Positions 9,429 through 18,984 of a stretch of DNA of 64,000 bases are shown in pieces. This DNA is from Bryobacterales bacterium (lineage in GTDB: Bacteria > Acidobacteriota > Terriglobia > Bryobacterales > Bryobacteraceae), in assembly GCA_020851555.1 (NCBI GenBank), contig JADZCM010000017.1, positions 124,001 through 188,000 of the forward strand. Reading direction: 5' to 3'. Numbering within the stretch: the stretch's first letter is position 1; each line of letters starts with the position of its first letter. Both the position numbers and the translations under genes were made by a program. Below the pieces are notes generated by a model that was not told where the DNA came from, searched no databases, and worked only from the letters and a program-made list of their open reading frames with translations.

Positions 9429-10110
9429 CGGCGTTCTCCGGTTGGACCGCCAGCAGGTACCCCTCGCCGCGGCGCGTGTGAATGAGCGGACGTCCGAAGC
9501 CGGCGTCGACCTTCGCGCGCAGCCGCCGGATGTAGACGTCGATCACGTTGGAGAACGGATCGAAGTTCTCGTCCCAAACGTGCTCCGCGATCTGTTCGCG
9601 CCCGACCACGCGGCCCTGGTTCGCGGCCAGGAATTCGAGAAGCGCGTATTCTTTGGCCGTGAGCCGGATCGGCCTGCCGGCCCTGGCGGCGGCGTGGCTC
9701 GCCGTGTTCAAGGTGAGATCCGCGATCCGCAGGATGCCGGGACGCACCCCGTAGGGACGCCGCAGGAGCGCTCGCAAGCGCGCCAGCAGTTCCCGGAAGT
9801 CGAACGGCTTCGCCAGGTAATCGTCGGCCCCGCAATCCAGGCCGGCGATACGGTCATCCACGGCCCCCCGCGCCGTCAGCATGAGGATCGGAACACGAGA
9901 GCCTTCGTCCCTGAGCTGCCGGCAGACGGCGTAGCCGTCTTTTCGGGGCAGCAACACATCCAGGATGACGGCATCGTACTCGCTTGCCGCCGCGAGTTCC
10001 AGGGCTTGCTCGCCGTCCCCTGCCGTGTCCACGGCGTAGGCCTGTTCGCGAAGCCCCCGGGCAATGAAACCCGCGACCCTCGGGTCATCCTCGACCAGCA
10101 GGATGCGCAT
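9421..10110 (-). CDS. OmpR-family response regulator of the efflux locus
   Basis: A 229-residue DNA-binding regulator. The receiver domain has the acidic pocket EDD at residues 7-9, phospho-acceptor Asp51 (AVILDVLLPRKDG) and the later conserved Thr and Lys (LMLTARG, LAKPFDF). A C-terminal winged-helix domain (about residues 125-225) carries FSNVIDVYIRRLRAKVD, the usual OmpR/PhoB recognition signature. It is the first gene of the regulator-kinase-efflux run and overlaps the kinase gene by 8 nt. The likely partner is the adjacent histidine kinase and the likely target is this operon. Confidence 0.93.
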   Translation of the reverse strand: MRILLVEDDPRVAGFIARGLREQAYAVDTAGDGEQALELAAASEYDAVILDVLLPRKDGYAVCRQLRDEGSRVPILMLTARGAVDDRIAGLDCGADDYLAKPFDFRELLARLRALLRRPYGVRPGILRIADLTLNTASHAAARAGRPIRLTAKEYALLEFLAANQGRVVGREQIAEHVWDENFDPFSNVIDVYIRRLRAKVDAGFGRPLIHTRRGEGYLLAVQPENAGD

Positions 10111-10122
10111 GATGGCGCCTTC

Positions 10123-10905
10123 TCATTTGGCCGCCGCCTGGCAGGCGAAGTCCCAGATCTGGATGTTGCGCTGGCCGGCCGTGTACTCGACCACGGCGTA
10201 TTCACCGGGCTTGAGGGCCTCCACCGGCCAGATCCTGTAAAGATCCGGGCCCATCTGCCGGTGCAGGACCGGCACGATCTCCTGCTCATCGATGACTTCG
10301 TCCGTGACGGGCATGACCTGCCAGGTCTGCACTACCCGCGAGTCCTTCTTCACGGCCAGTTTGAGAATGGCGAACCTCTCCGGAAGCGCCATGCGGAAAT
10401 AGAACTCCGGCTGGGCCTGGGTGACCACGTTGGCGGACCTGGCGCCGTCAAGTTCCACGGTGACCTTGCCCGCCACCACGGGCGCCGGGACCAGCACCTT
10501 CAGAATGCTGCGGCCCCTGCTGGTGACCGCCTTGGCCTCCGCCTGCGGGATGGGCCTGAGATCCTTGCCGTCGATCAGGTACACGCCCGGGTCCGCGGGC
10601 ACCCGCGCAACCTCATCCGCCCGTGCCCGCTCGGCCGCCTCTTCGGCCGTCAGGATCCTGGTCTCCTCGGCCAGCGCGGCTTGCCGTTCCTTCAGTTCAG
10701 CCTCGGTACGCTTGAGATCCACCAGTTCCAGCGGGATCTCCTCCCAGTCGCTCCTCTCCACGCTGTAGAAGCGCACCCGGTCGGATTGAACCTGGTATTC
10801 GCGAACCACATGGTAGCCGCCCTCCTTGAGGTACAGCCTCACGTTGGCGGCGACGGCCGCGACGCCCAGCAGCAGGAGACATGCCAGGCCGCAGGCGGCT
10901 CTCAT
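10123..10905 (-). CDS. Secreted hypothetical protein upstream of the two-component system
   Basis: A 260-residue protein with a signal peptide (residues 1-20, rich in Leu, Val and Ala). After it come a short beta-rich part, a charged coiled-coil-like stretch (residues about 62-105, many Glu, Arg and Ala) and a C-terminal beta-rich domain ending FACQAAAK. I do not recognise a named domain. The phrase LYLKEGGYHVVREYQ near residue 25 resembles segments found in other secreted acidobacterial proteins. It ends 12 nt upstream of the response regulator on the same strand and may be the first gene of that unit. Function unknown. Confidence 0.75.
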   Translation of the reverse strand: MRAACGLACLLLLGVAAVAANVRLYLKEGGYHVVREYQVQSDRVRFYSVERSDWEEIPLELVDLKRTEAELKERQAALAEETRILTAEEAAERARADEVARVPADPGVYLIDGKDLRPIPQAEAKAVTSRGRSILKVLVPAPVVAGKVTVELDGARSANVVTQAQPEFYFRMALPERFAILKLAVKKDSRVVQTWQVMPVTDEVIDEQEIVPVLHRQMGPDLYRIWPVEALKPGEYAVVEYTAGQRNIQIWDFACQAAAK

Positions 10906-10930
10906 GTAACCATTTTACCGCCGCCTCCGT

Positions 10931-10936
10931 TACAAT
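10931..10936 (+). promoter_or_regulatory. Candidate -10 element (TACAAT)
   Basis: TACAAT matches the sigma-70 -10 consensus at 5 of 6 positions. It lies 25 nt ahead of the ATG at 10956, with AGGAG (10943-10947) between them. No clear -35 element is visible. Confidence 0.35.
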
Positions 10937-10955
10937 CTCGTCAGGAGCCGACGCG

Positions 10956-11942
10956 ATGGCGGGGATGCGAGGGTTGCTTTGCGGTGCGGTCCTTTGCGCC
11001 CGCGCCTTGGCCGCCGGCCCCGATTATTTCCCCCTCCATCCCGGCAACCAGTGGGTCTACAGGTGTACCGGCATGTGCGCGGAACCCCTGGCAGTGGTGG
11101 GGGTGACGCGGGCCGACTACGTCGCGGGCCGCTGGTACTCGGTGTTTGAGGGGTTTGGCCGCGGAGAGGCTCTCTTGCGGCAGGACGGAGACGGCACGGT
11201 GTGGGCGCTGGACCGCGCCACCGGCCAGGAGAGCCGCTGGTACGCCTTTTCCACTCCCGTGGGCCAGAGTTACGGCACTTCGGTCGATCCCTGTTCCCCG
11301 ACGGCGGCGGTCGCCTCCCGGAACCACCGCCATGAAGGACCGGCGGGTTCTTTCCCCGAGACGTTGCGGGTGGTCTACGCTCCCGGTTCGTGCGCGGACG
11401 CGGGGCTCACGGAGGAGATCTTCTACCGCTGGACGGGATTGCTGCGGCGCAGCGAAACCACCATCGGCGGCCTGCGCACCTACGATCTCATCTACGCCCG
11501 CACCGCCGGGGCCACCGTCATCTCCCAACCCGAACTGCATTTCTCGCTAACCCTGGACAAGCCGGTCTACACCGCCGACCTCATGCCCCCGGTGGACCCG
11601 GCCGCCGGCATTCCGCGCCTGACGGCGCGGCTCACGCTGCGCAATACCTCGGATAAGCCGGTGCTCCTCGACTTCTCCAGCGGGCAGCGTTACGAGATTG
11701 AGATCAAGGATGAGAAAGGCGCCGTGGTCTACCGCTGGAGCGAAGGCCGTGGTTTCCCTCTGGCGCTGGGTCAGGAAACCATCGGACCCGGCGAGAAGAA
11801 CTACGTTGCCGTCATCCCTCTCGCCGTCAAATCGGGCCGGCCATTTCCGCAGGGCAGATATGTTGCCGGGGCCTGGATTACGAACTCCGGCCCTCAGCGC
11901 TTCCGGGCGTCGATGGGTTTCGAGGTCCGCCATGTCTACTAG
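10956..11942 (+). CDS. Secreted protein with C-terminal BsuPI-like domain, copy 1
   Basis: A 328-residue exported protein. The start at 10956 is chosen because AGGAG lies 8 nt upstream and a signal peptide (residues 4-19, cleavage near ALAAG) follows at once; the longer frame from 10881 has neither. The N-terminal part opens with DYFPLHPGNQWVYR, a phrase of secreted proteins of unknown role. The C-terminal third (about residues 195-325) resembles the BsuPI/IPI proteinase-inhibitor fold: YEIEIKDEKGAVVYRWSEG, then FPLALGQETI and a GPGE turn. Family knowledge gives inhibitor or protein-binding roles, but no function can be assigned here. The next gene is a paralogue, and their ends overlap by 11 nt. 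Confidence 0.8.
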   Translation: MAGMRGLLCGAVLCARALAAGPDYFPLHPGNQWVYRCTGMCAEPLAVVGVTRADYVAGRWYSVFEGFGRGEALLRQDGDGTVWALDRATGQESRWYAFSTPVGQSYGTSVDPCSPTAAVASRNHRHEGPAGSFPETLRVVYAPGSCADAGLTEEIFYRWTGLLRRSETTIGGLRTYDLIYARTAGATVISQPELHFSLTLDKPVYTADLMPPVDPAAGIPRLTARLTLRNTSDKPVLLDFSSGQRYEIEIKDEKGAVVYRWSEGRGFPLALGQETIGPGEKNYVAVIPLAVKSGRPFPQGRYVAGAWITNSGPQRFRASMGFEVRHVY

Positions 11943-12906
11943 AAGCGGCGGGAGAGGTCCCCGCTTGCGCTGTGCGACGGGCCTGCTGGCCTGTCTCCTG
12001 CCGGGCGCGCCCGCCCTGGCCCAGCCCGACTACCTGCCGTTGCAGGCCGGCAACCAGTGGATCTACCGCAGTTCGGCCGGCGAAATCATGTCCCTGGAAG
12101 TGGCGCGCACGGGCGACTTCCAGGGCCGTACCTATTTCCTGCTGAAGGGCCTCCCCTCCGGCGACTACTGGCTGCGGCGGGACGAGAAAGGATCGGTCTA
12201 CGCCTATGACCCGGACCGCGCCCAGGAGCAACTCTGGTACGCCTTCCTCAACCCCATCGGCGAGCCGTACCAGACGTTCCTGCCGGGGTCGATGAATTCC
12301 CCTGCCGTGATTACGTCCAATGAGGCGCTGTACTGGGGTCCGGCCGGCTGGTTCAACTGGGCACTGGAAATACGGTACCCCGGCGTCTTCCAGACGGGTA
12401 TCGCGAGAGAGCTCTTTTTGCCGCACGTCGGGTTGATGTACAGGGAGCAGAACGCCGGGGGGCCCGCCGTGGTCAAGTGGGACCTGATTTACATGCGCTC
12501 GGGCGGAGTGACCTACGTCAACGAAGAGAGCGTCTCTTTCGGCCTGACCCTGGACCGCTACGTCTACCGCACACCCGGGGAGATCATCGCCCGGTTGACC
12601 GTGCGCAACCACCGCTGGGAGCCGCTGGAACTCCGGTTTCCCTCGTCCCAGGCCTTCGATCTCGTTTTGCGCGACGAGAAAGGCGAAGTCGTGTATCGCT
12701 GGTCCGAAGGCAAGGCCTTCCTCGACGTGCTCCGCACGGAGAGGCACGGCTACGGCGAGAGGAACCACGCCGTGCTTGTGCCGCTCATGGACAAGGCCGG
12801 AAGGGCGCTTGCGCCCGGCAAGTACTCCGCCGAAGCGTGGCTGAGTGTCACTCCGCCTCAAGCCTACAGCGCCTCGGCCGCGTTCGAAATCGCCGCAGCC
12901 AATTGA
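11932..12906 (+). CDS. Secreted protein with C-terminal BsuPI-like domain, copy 2
   Basis: A 324-residue paralogue of the preceding protein. ATG at 11932 overlaps the previous stop by 11 nt and is followed by a signal peptide (residues about 11-31, ending ALAQ). The same plan follows: DYLPLQAGNQWIYR near the mature N-terminus, a central part with LWYAF matching RWYAF in copy 1, and a BsuPI-like end with FDLVLRDEKGEVVYRWSEGK. Longer frames starting upstream inside copy 1 lack signal peptides and are not preferred. The pair is a tandem duplication expressed as one unit, probably acting in the periplasm or outside the cell. The function is unknown. Confidence 0.8.
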   Translation: MSTRSGGRGPRLRCATGLLACLLPGAPALAQPDYLPLQAGNQWIYRSSAGEIMSLEVARTGDFQGRTYFLLKGLPSGDYWLRRDEKGSVYAYDPDRAQEQLWYAFLNPIGEPYQTFLPGSMNSPAVITSNEALYWGPAGWFNWALEIRYPGVFQTGIARELFLPHVGLMYREQNAGGPAVVKWDLIYMRSGGVTYVNEESVSFGLTLDRYVYRTPGEIIARLTVRNHRWEPLELRFPSSQAFDLVLRDEKGEVVYRWSEGKAFLDVLRTERHGYGERNHAVLVPLMDKAGRALAPGKYSAEAWLSVTPPQAYSASAAFEIAAAN

Positions 12907-13018
12907 GTGGGGATCTGGCCGGCCGTGCGGTCCTCCATCGAGCCTGAGGCCAGGCCGCGCCGGAACGCGGCCACCGGACGGCAGCCAAACCAGCGCCGCC
13001 CTGCTAACATGGACTGCT

Positions 13019-13897
13019 CTGCGCCTCGGAATCCATACGTCGATCGCCGGCTCGCTCGATCAGGCCGCTCTGCGCGCGGCGGAACTGGGCGCCAACACCT
13101 TCCAGATCTTTTCGTCGAGCCCGCGCATGTGGCGCAGCAGCGCCCTTGACCCCGCCGCCATCGAGCGCCTGAAGGAAGCCCGGCGACGTCTGGATCTGAA
13201 GCCCCTGGTCGTCCACGACAACTACCTGATCAACATGGCTGCCGCGGACCGGTCGATCCGGGCGCGGTCCATCGCGGCGTTCCGAGCGGAGATCGGGCGT
13301 TGTCTGGCGATCGGCGCCGACTACCTTGTTTTCCATCCCGGCAGCTACAAGGGGCAAACCCTGGAAGAGTCCATCCGGACTCTCGTCCGTTCGCTCGAAG
13401 AAGCGGCGGAAGGGCTGGCCGGCCGCCGTCTCATGCTGTTACTCGAGAACACGGCCGGCTCGGGCTCGGCCATCGGCGGCCGGTTCGGGGAACTGGCCGC
13501 GGTGCGCCGCGCCGTCAGCCGCAACTTGCGCCTGCGGATCGGCTACTGTCTGGACACGGCGCACTGTCTCGCCTCAGGTTACGACGTCGCCAGCGCGGAA
13601 GGCCTGGAAGCAACCGTACGCGAAGCGAGGCGCATCCTGGGCCTCAGCCGCGTGAGGATCATCCACGCCAACGACTCCAAGGCCCCGCCCGGCTCCCGCG
13701 TGGACCGGCATGAGCACATCGGCCGGGGCTATATTGGAATGCAAGGGTTTCGCCGCATCCTGAATCATCCCGGGCTGCGCGACAAGGCCTTCATCCTCGA
13801 GACTCCCATCGACCGGGAAGGCGACGATCGCCGAAACCTCCTGACGCTGAAACGACTATGCCGGAAAAGCCTTACGACCACAACCAGATCGAGCTGA
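13019..13897 (+). CDS. nfo: Endonuclease IV (AP endonuclease)
   Basis: An AP endonuclease of about 292 residues that nicks DNA 5' to abasic sites in base-excision repair. The TIM-barrel signatures and zinc-ligand motifs are all present: [44 protein letters not shown] with [14 protein letters not shown], and a final ETP. The start is unusual. The family N-terminus ([11 protein letters not shown]) begins exactly at a CTG codon at 13019. No ATG, GTG or TTG lies in frame before a GTG at 12845, which is inside the previous gene. The nearby ATG at 13009 is in another frame. The 3' end overlaps leuS by 40 nt. Confidence 0.85.
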   Translation: MRLGIHTSIAGSLDQAALRAAELGANTFQIFSSSPRMWRSSALDPAAIERLKEARRRLDLKPLVVHDNYLINMAAADRSIRARSIAAFRAEIGRCLAIGADYLVFHPGSYKGQTLEESIRTLVRSLEEAAEGLAGRRLMLLLENTAGSGSAIGGRFGELAAVRRAVSRNLRLRIGYCLDTAHCLASGYDVASAEGLEATVREARRILGLSRVRIIHANDSKAPPGSRVDRHEHIGRGYIGMQGFRRILNHPGLRDKAFILETPIDREGDDRRNLLTLKRLCRKSLTTTTRSS

Positions 13898-16296
13898 AAT
13901 GGCTCGCCCGCTGGCAGAACGCCGATTTCTTCAAGGCGGAAGATCTCACGTCGCGTCCCAAGTACTACCTGCTGGAGATGCTCCCCTACCCCAGCGGCAC
14001 GCTGCACGTCGGCCATATCCGCAACTACACGATCGGCGACACCCTGGCCCGCTACAAGTGGATGCGCGGTTTCAACGTGCTGCATCCCATGGGCTGGGAC
14101 GCTTTCGGCCTGCCCGCCGAAAACGCCGCCATCGCCAACCGGCGGCACCCGCGCGAGTGGACGCTGGCCAACATCGCCTACATGAAGCAGCAGCACCGGC
14201 GCTATGGTTTCAGCTATGACTGGCATCGCGAAGTCTCCACCTGCGAGCCGGAATACTACCGCTGGAACCAGTGGTTCTTCCTGAAGATGCTGGAGCGCGG
14301 CCTGGCCTACCGCGCCAAGGCCCTGGTGAACTGGTGCTCCAAGTGCGGCACCGTGCTCGCCAACGAGCAGGTGGTGAACGGCGGCTGCTGGCGCCACGAG
14401 GACACCCCCGTCGAACAGCGCGAACTGGAGCAATGGTTCCTCAGGATCACGGCCTATGCCGATGAGTTGCTGAACGGCATCGACAAGCTGGAAGGCGGCT
14501 GGCCCGAGCGCGTGCTCACCATGCAGCGCAATTGGATCGGCCGTTCCGAGGGCACGGATGTGGATTTCCGTCTCGCCGGAACCGGGGAGCCGATCCGCGT
14601 CTTCACCACCCGCGTGGACACCATCTTCGGCGCGACCTGCATGATCCTGGCGCCGGAGCATCCGCTGGTGGCTCGGCTGGTCCGGGAGGAAGACCGGGCC
14701 AAGGTCAAGCGCATGATCGACGACCGCGCCCGCCGCGATCCGGGCGACCTGGTCAAGGAAGGCCTGCCTACCGGCCACTACGCCCTCAACCCGTACAGCG
14801 GCGAACAGATCCCGATCTGGGTGGGCAACTTCGTCCTGATGGGGTACGGCAGCGGCGCCATCATGGCGGTGCCCGCCCACGACGACCGGGACTTCGAATT
14901 CTGCTCGCGCTACGGCATCCCCATCCGCCCCGTCATCCGTCCCGTGGAAGGTGAACTGGCCGCGGAAGGAGCCCTGGAGTCCGCCTTCGTGGACGATGGC
15001 GTCTGTGAAAGGTCCGGAGAGTTCTCGGGTCTCCCGAGCGCCGAGGCCCGCCGCCGCATGACCGCCAAGGCCGAAAAGGAGGGCTTCGGAAAAGGCAGCG
15101 TCACCTACCGCATCCGGGACTGGGGCATTTCCCGGCAGCGTTACTGGGGCACGCCCATCCCGGTGGTTCATTGCCCGGGTTGCGGCGTTGTGCCCGTTGC
15201 TGAGAACGAGTTGCCCGTGTTGCTGCCGCTGGACATCCAGATCACCGGCACGGCCCGGTCCCCGCTGGAACACGTGCCGGAGTTCGTCCATGCCAGATGC
15301 CCGAAGTGCGGCGGCGGCGCCCGGCGCGAGACCGATACGATGGACACCTTCATCGATTCCTCCTGGTATTTCTACCGCTACTGCGACGCGCACAATGACA
15401 AAGCGCCGTTCGATTCGGCCAAGATCGCTTACTGGTTTCCCATCGACCAGTACATCGGGGGTGTCGAACACGCCATCCTGCACCTGATCTATTCGCGCTT
15501 TTTCACCAGGGTGATGCGTGACCTCGGGCTCATCGCCAACGACGAGCCGGCCACGCGCCTGTTCACGCAGGGCATGGTGATCAAGGATGGCGTCAAGATG
15601 TCCAAGTCCAAGAACAACGTGGTGAGCGCCGACGAGGCGGCCGAGCGTTACGGGTCTGACACCGCGCGCCTGTTCGTGCTGTTCGCCGCGCCCCCCGAGA
15701 AGGACGTGGACTGGCAGGACGCCGGCGTGGAGGGCATGATCCGCTTTCTCGGCCGTGTCTACCGCTTCGTGACCCGGAACGCCGCCGCGCGCGGCGGGAG
15801 CGGCGCAGCCGACGCGCGCATCCTGCGCAAGCTGCACCAGACCATCCGCAAGGTCACCGAGGATTTCGACTCGCGCTGGCACTTCAACACGTCGCTGGCG
15901 GCCGTCATGGAATTCGTCAACCACCTCTACGCCGCCGAGGCGGAGCTCTCCTCTTCGGCCATGCAGGAGGTTCTGGAGAAACTGGTGCTGCTGCTGGGGC
16001 CCTTCGCGCCCTACGTCGCCGAAGAGATGTGGGAGGAACTGGGCAGGACCGGCCCGGTTTTCAAACAGTCCTGGCCCGAATTCGACCCGGAACTGGCCCG
16101 CGAGGAACTGGCCGAGGTGGTGGTGCAGATCAACGGCAAGCTCCGCGGCCGCATCCACCTGCCCTTCGGCACGCCGAAGGAGGAGCTGGAGCGCGCCGCG
16201 CTGGCTGACGAGAAGGTGCAGCCGTTGCTCGCCGGCAAGCAGGTCATCCGCGCCATCACCGTCCCCGACCGCCTGGTCAACTTCGTGGTGAAGTAG
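13858..16296 (+). CDS. leuS: Leucyl-tRNA synthetase
   Basis: An 812-residue class Ia aminoacyl-tRNA synthetase charging tRNA-Leu in the cytoplasm. Near the N-terminus is the HIGH-type motif ([15 protein letters not shown]). A CP1 editing domain follows, with [17 protein letters not shown] and DDRDFEF. Two Cys-pair zinc-binding segments lie about residues 160-180 and 440-490, and the KMSKS loop is KMSKSKNNV near residue 580. The anticodon-binding and C-terminal domains end in [12 protein letters not shown] and a [11 protein letters not shown] tail. Length is on the short side for the family but no core motif is missing. It starts within the end of nfo (40-nt overlap), so the two are co-transcribed. 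Confidence 0.97.
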   Translation: MPEKPYDHNQIELKWLARWQNADFFKAEDLTSRPKYYLLEMLPYPSGTLHVGHIRNYTIGDTLARYKWMRGFNVLHPMGWDAFGLPAENAAIANRRHPREWTLANIAYMKQQHRRYGFSYDWHREVSTCEPEYYRWNQWFFLKMLERGLAYRAKALVNWCSKCGTVLANEQVVNGGCWRHEDTPVEQRELEQWFLRITAYADELLNGIDKLEGGWPERVLTMQRNWIGRSEGTDVDFRLAGTGEPIRVFTTRVDTIFGATCMILAPEHPLVARLVREEDRAKVKRMIDDRARRDPGDLVKEGLPTGHYALNPYSGEQIPIWVGNFVLMGYGSGAIMAVPAHDDRDFEFCSRYGIPIRPVIRPVEGELAAEGALESAFVDDGVCERSGEFSGLPSAEARRRMTAKAEKEGFGKGSVTYRIRDWGISRQRYWGTPIPVVHCPGCGVVPVAENELPVLLPLDIQITGTARSPLEHVPEFVHARCPKCGGGARRETDTMDTFIDSSWYFYRYCDAHNDKAPFDSAKIAYWFPIDQYIGGVEHAILHLIYSRFFTRVMRDLGLIANDEPATRLFTQGMVIKDGVKMSKSKNNVVSADEAAERYGSDTARLFVLFAAPPEKDVDWQDAGVEGMIRFLGRVYRFVTRNAAARGGSGAADARILRKLHQTIRKVTEDFDSRWHFNTSLAAVMEFVNHLYAAEAELSSSAMQEVLEKLVLLLGPFAPYVAEEMWEELGRTGPVFKQSWPEFDPELAREELAEVVVQINGKLRGRIHLPFGTPKEELERAALADEKVQPLLAGKQVIRAITVPDRLVNFVVK

Positions 16297-16473
16297 CGCT
16301 GCTCAGAACGGCTGCCTCCGTTCGCGGGAGTCAGGCATGGACTTCTGTCCCGCCGCCGGACCGGCCTGCTGTTTTTCGAAGGTATGCTGGACCGCGCCCG
16401 GGAGTGCGGTGATGGCGGAGATGGCCGGCTCCCACGTGCTGCACGGCACGGCCGGAAACCTCGAACTGCGGTT

Positions 16474-17874
16474 CTAAGGTTGGAAGAGCAGGCTCTCTTC
16501 GTTGCTGTAGGGGCTCCGTATGGTGCGAACCCGCACCTGGCGGGCGCCAGGTGAGAGGTTGGCCGGGAGCCGCGAGTTGGTCTGCCAGGCGCCCCCGCGC
16601 AGGTCCGTCAGAAACAGGACCGGCTCTTCGACGCCGTCGATCTCCAGGATGACGTCCTCGCGCGTCAGGCCCGTCTCGGGCGTGGTGAACCAGCAGATCA
16701 GGTGCTCGTTCCGGAGACCCTGGAAGGTGCGCGTCTCAGTGACGCTGTTTTCCAGGTGCGTCAGGACGGGAGCTTCCGCCGTGGCGCACGCGGGTGAGAC
16801 TTCGCCCTCACGACGCCTGCCGGAGCGCGCCGGCCGCTCCGCCCGCATCAGCTTCTCGATTCGAAACGGCTCGCTGTACGGGCTGCTGACGGTCCGCACG
16901 CGCACCTGGTGCGGCCCGGCCTCAAGCCAGGGCGGAATCCGGAAGTTCACCTGCCAGCCGTTGCGGCCGAGGTCCGCCACCACCAGCGCCGGAACGCCGT
17001 AGCCGTCCACCTCCGCCTGAATCTGACCGAGCGTCAGCCCCTGCTCCGGGCTCTTGAAATACAGGCAGACGTACTCGTCCTTGCCGTGATGGAAGTAGAC
17101 GTCGTTCGTCCGGTTGTTGATCGCGGCGTGAATCCAGGGCGCCGGCTGCGGGGTATTCTCCGGCGGCGGCTCCCAGCGCCGGCAGCAGGTGACCCGCGCC
17201 CGGCTGGCCACCACGCCTTCGAGCCGCACCCGGGCAAAGCCCGCCGACCGGCACATCGCCAGCAGGCACTTGGTGTTCGGGCCGTACCAGTTGTCCACCT
17301 GGCCGCCCAACTCCGTGGTTTCGTAAAACTCCAGGAGGTTTGCTTCGGCGCTGGCATCATCCGATGGCGCGGCGCCGTCCGTTACGTAGGATTCAACAAA
17401 ACACGCTTCCTTGGTGACGGAGCAGATCTTCTCCAATCCCAACAGCGGATGGCGCAGATGATAGAACACCCCGAAGAACAGAACGTAGTCGAACAGGCCC
17501 ACGGATTCGGGCGACAGCTCATCCATGTCCAGAATGCGCAGATCCACTTTTGAACCCAGCAGCCTGCGCGCCATGTGGAACTCCTCCAGTTCCACGCAAT
17601 CCATCGCTACGGCTTCCGCCCCGCGCCGTTCCATTTCGAAGCTGCACCAGCCGGTCCACGCGCCGATGTCCAGAACGCGTTTGCCCCGAAGATCCTCGGG
17701 GATAGGGAACGCAGCCAGGCGCTCGCGCAGTTCCTCGACGCTGTGAAAACCCTTGACCACGCTGCCGTCGGCCATTTCGATGCTATGGAACCAGCCTCTG
17801 GAGGACAGGTAGGCCACCTGCTCCCGGATGGTTTTTTCGAAGCCGGGGTCCCCCGCCAGCCGTTCGCCGGGCAT
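16474..17874 (-). CDS. SAM-dependent methyltransferase with two repeated C-terminal modules
   Basis: A 466-residue protein. Residues about 1-230 form a class I methyltransferase related to the CmoB/DUF1698 group: the SAM-binding motif VLDIGAWTGW (residues 67-76), VAMDCVE (about 89-95) and FFGVFYHLRHPL (about 133-144). Residues about 250-340 and 375-465 are two copies of one module. Shared phrases are an LTxxxxxxEIDG/EVDG segment, DLRGGAWQTNSRLP or DLGRNGWQVNFRIP, and HQVRVRTVSSPYS or RQVRVRTIRSPYS. The modules look like beta-sandwich or IPT-like units, but I cannot name the family. There is no signal peptide. The substrate could be a glycan, lipid or protein, not necessarily tRNA. Confidence 0.8.
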   Translation of the reverse strand: MPGERLAGDPGFEKTIREQVAYLSSRGWFHSIEMADGSVVKGFHSVEELRERLAAFPIPEDLRGKRVLDIGAWTGWCSFEMERRGAEAVAMDCVELEEFHMARRLLGSKVDLRILDMDELSPESVGLFDYVLFFGVFYHLRHPLLGLEKICSVTKEACFVESYVTDGAAPSDDASAEANLLEFYETTELGGQVDNWYGPNTKCLLAMCRSAGFARVRLEGVVASRARVTCCRRWEPPPENTPQPAPWIHAAINNRTNDVYFHHGKDEYVCLYFKSPEQGLTLGQIQAEVDGYGVPALVVADLGRNGWQVNFRIPPWLEAGPHQVRVRTVSSPYSEPFRIEKLMRAERPARSGRRREGEVSPACATAEAPVLTHLENSVTETRTFQGLRNEHLICWFTTPETGLTREDVILEIDGVEEPVLFLTDLRGGAWQTNSRLPANLSPGARQVRVRTIRSPYSNEESLLFQP

Positions 17875-17940
17875 AGTGACATTGTGACAGAGCGGGGATG
17901 GGAGCCGTAGAATAGTGGTCCTCAGGAGGATTCATACATT

Positions 17941-18969
17941 ATGACCAGACGGCAATTCGTGGTTGCAGCGGCGGCTGCCCCGATGCTTGCGGCGGCTCCA
18001 CCCCGCCGGACCTCGATGGGTTTCACTTCGGATTCGTGGGCCATGGAAAGGTGGAGCTCGCCCAAGGAGATCCTCCAGGTTCACCGGCTTCTTGAGTTGG
18101 CCGCGCAGGTGGGAGGAGGCGGAGCCCATGGCGGCCTGGTAGACATCAGCTTCGAGTACGCGCGGAAGGTGCGGGAGATGAAGGAGAGGCTCGGAATGTA
18201 CGTCGAGATCCAGACCTTCCTCCCCCGCCTCGGCGAGGACCCGGCCGTCTTCGAACACGCCGTGCGGGTGTCCAAGGAAGCGGGCGCGACTTCACTGCGG
18301 GTGGTGTGCCTGCTGGGACGCCGCTACGAGATGTTCAACACTTACGATGAATGGAAGACCGCCGTGGCGGGCTTCCATAAGCAGATCGCGACGGCCATAC
18401 CGATCGTCGAGAAGCATAAAATGCCGCTCGGCGTGGAGACCCACAAGGACTGGACCGTGGATGAGCACCTTGCCCTGCTCAAGCAGTACGACAGCGAGTT
18501 CTTCGGAGTCACCCTTGACACCGGCAACAACATGTCTCTGCTCGACGACCAGCACGAAGTGGTCGACAAACTCGCTCCTTACACCTTCAACGTCCACCTG
18601 AAAGACATGGGGGTGGAGGAGTACCCCGAGGGCTTCCTGCTCTCCGAGGTGCCCTTGGGCGAGGGCATGCTCGACATGAAGCGCATCGTCAACACCATCC
18701 GGAAGGCCAAGCCCAAGATCAACTTCTCCCTGGAGATGATCACCCGGGATCCGTTGCAGATCCCGTGCCTGACGGACAAGTACTGGGCGACTTTCCCCGA
18801 CCGGCCGGGCATCTACCTGGCCCGGGCATTGTCGATGGTGCGCGCCAACAAGCCGCGCAAGCCCCTCCCCCGCATCACCGGCCTGACGCCCGAAGGCCGC
18901 GCCAGGCTGGAAGCCGACCTGATCGAGCGCTCCATCATCTACGCCCGGGACCAACTCGGGCTGGTCTGA
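17941..18969 (+). CDS. Exported sugar phosphate isomerase/epimerase-like TIM-barrel protein
   Basis: A 342-residue protein with a twin-arginine-like leader (TRRQFVVAAAAAPMLAAAP, residues 2-20). It is followed by a xylose-isomerase-like/AP-endonuclease-2 TIM barrel. Metal-site motifs expected for the family are visible: an Glu in VDISFEYA, GVETHKDWTVDEH, TLDTGNN, FNVHLKDM and NFSLEMITRDP. The barrel family includes sugar isomerases and epimerases, but the exact reaction is not readable. AGGAGG precedes the start. The sulfatase gene begins 15 nt downstream on the same strand, so the two form a small unit, plausibly for export-side sugar processing. Confidence 0.82.
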   Translation: MTRRQFVVAAAAAPMLAAAPPRRTSMGFTSDSWAMERWSSPKEILQVHRLLELAAQVGGGGAHGGLVDISFEYARKVREMKERLGMYVEIQTFLPRLGEDPAVFEHAVRVSKEAGATSLRVVCLLGRRYEMFNTYDEWKTAVAGFHKQIATAIPIVEKHKMPLGVETHKDWTVDEHLALLKQYDSEFFGVTLDTGNNMSLLDDQHEVVDKLAPYTFNVHLKDMGVEEYPEGFLLSEVPLGEGMLDMKRIVNTIRKAKPKINFSLEMITRDPLQIPCLTDKYWATFPDRPGIYLARALSMVRANKPRKPLPRITGLTPEGRARLEADLIERSIIYARDQLGLV

Positions 18970-18984
18970 GACCCAGGAGGCTTT

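Noticed and set aside
13009-13149. ATG at 13009 as the start of endonuclease IV
   Set aside because: It opens a different frame that does not give the conserved N-terminus [10 protein letters not shown]; the CTG at 13019 is in the right frame.
13765-16158. 797-codon open frame antisense to leuS
   Set aside because: leuS has all synthetase motifs in the right order; the antisense frame has no recognisable motif and His/Val/Gly/Ala-rich shadow composition.
16337-16477. 46-codon frame after leuS (ends HGTAGNLELRF)
   Set aside because: No ribosome-binding site, odd Cys-rich composition, and it overlaps the end of the opposite-strand methyltransferase; not supported as a gene.
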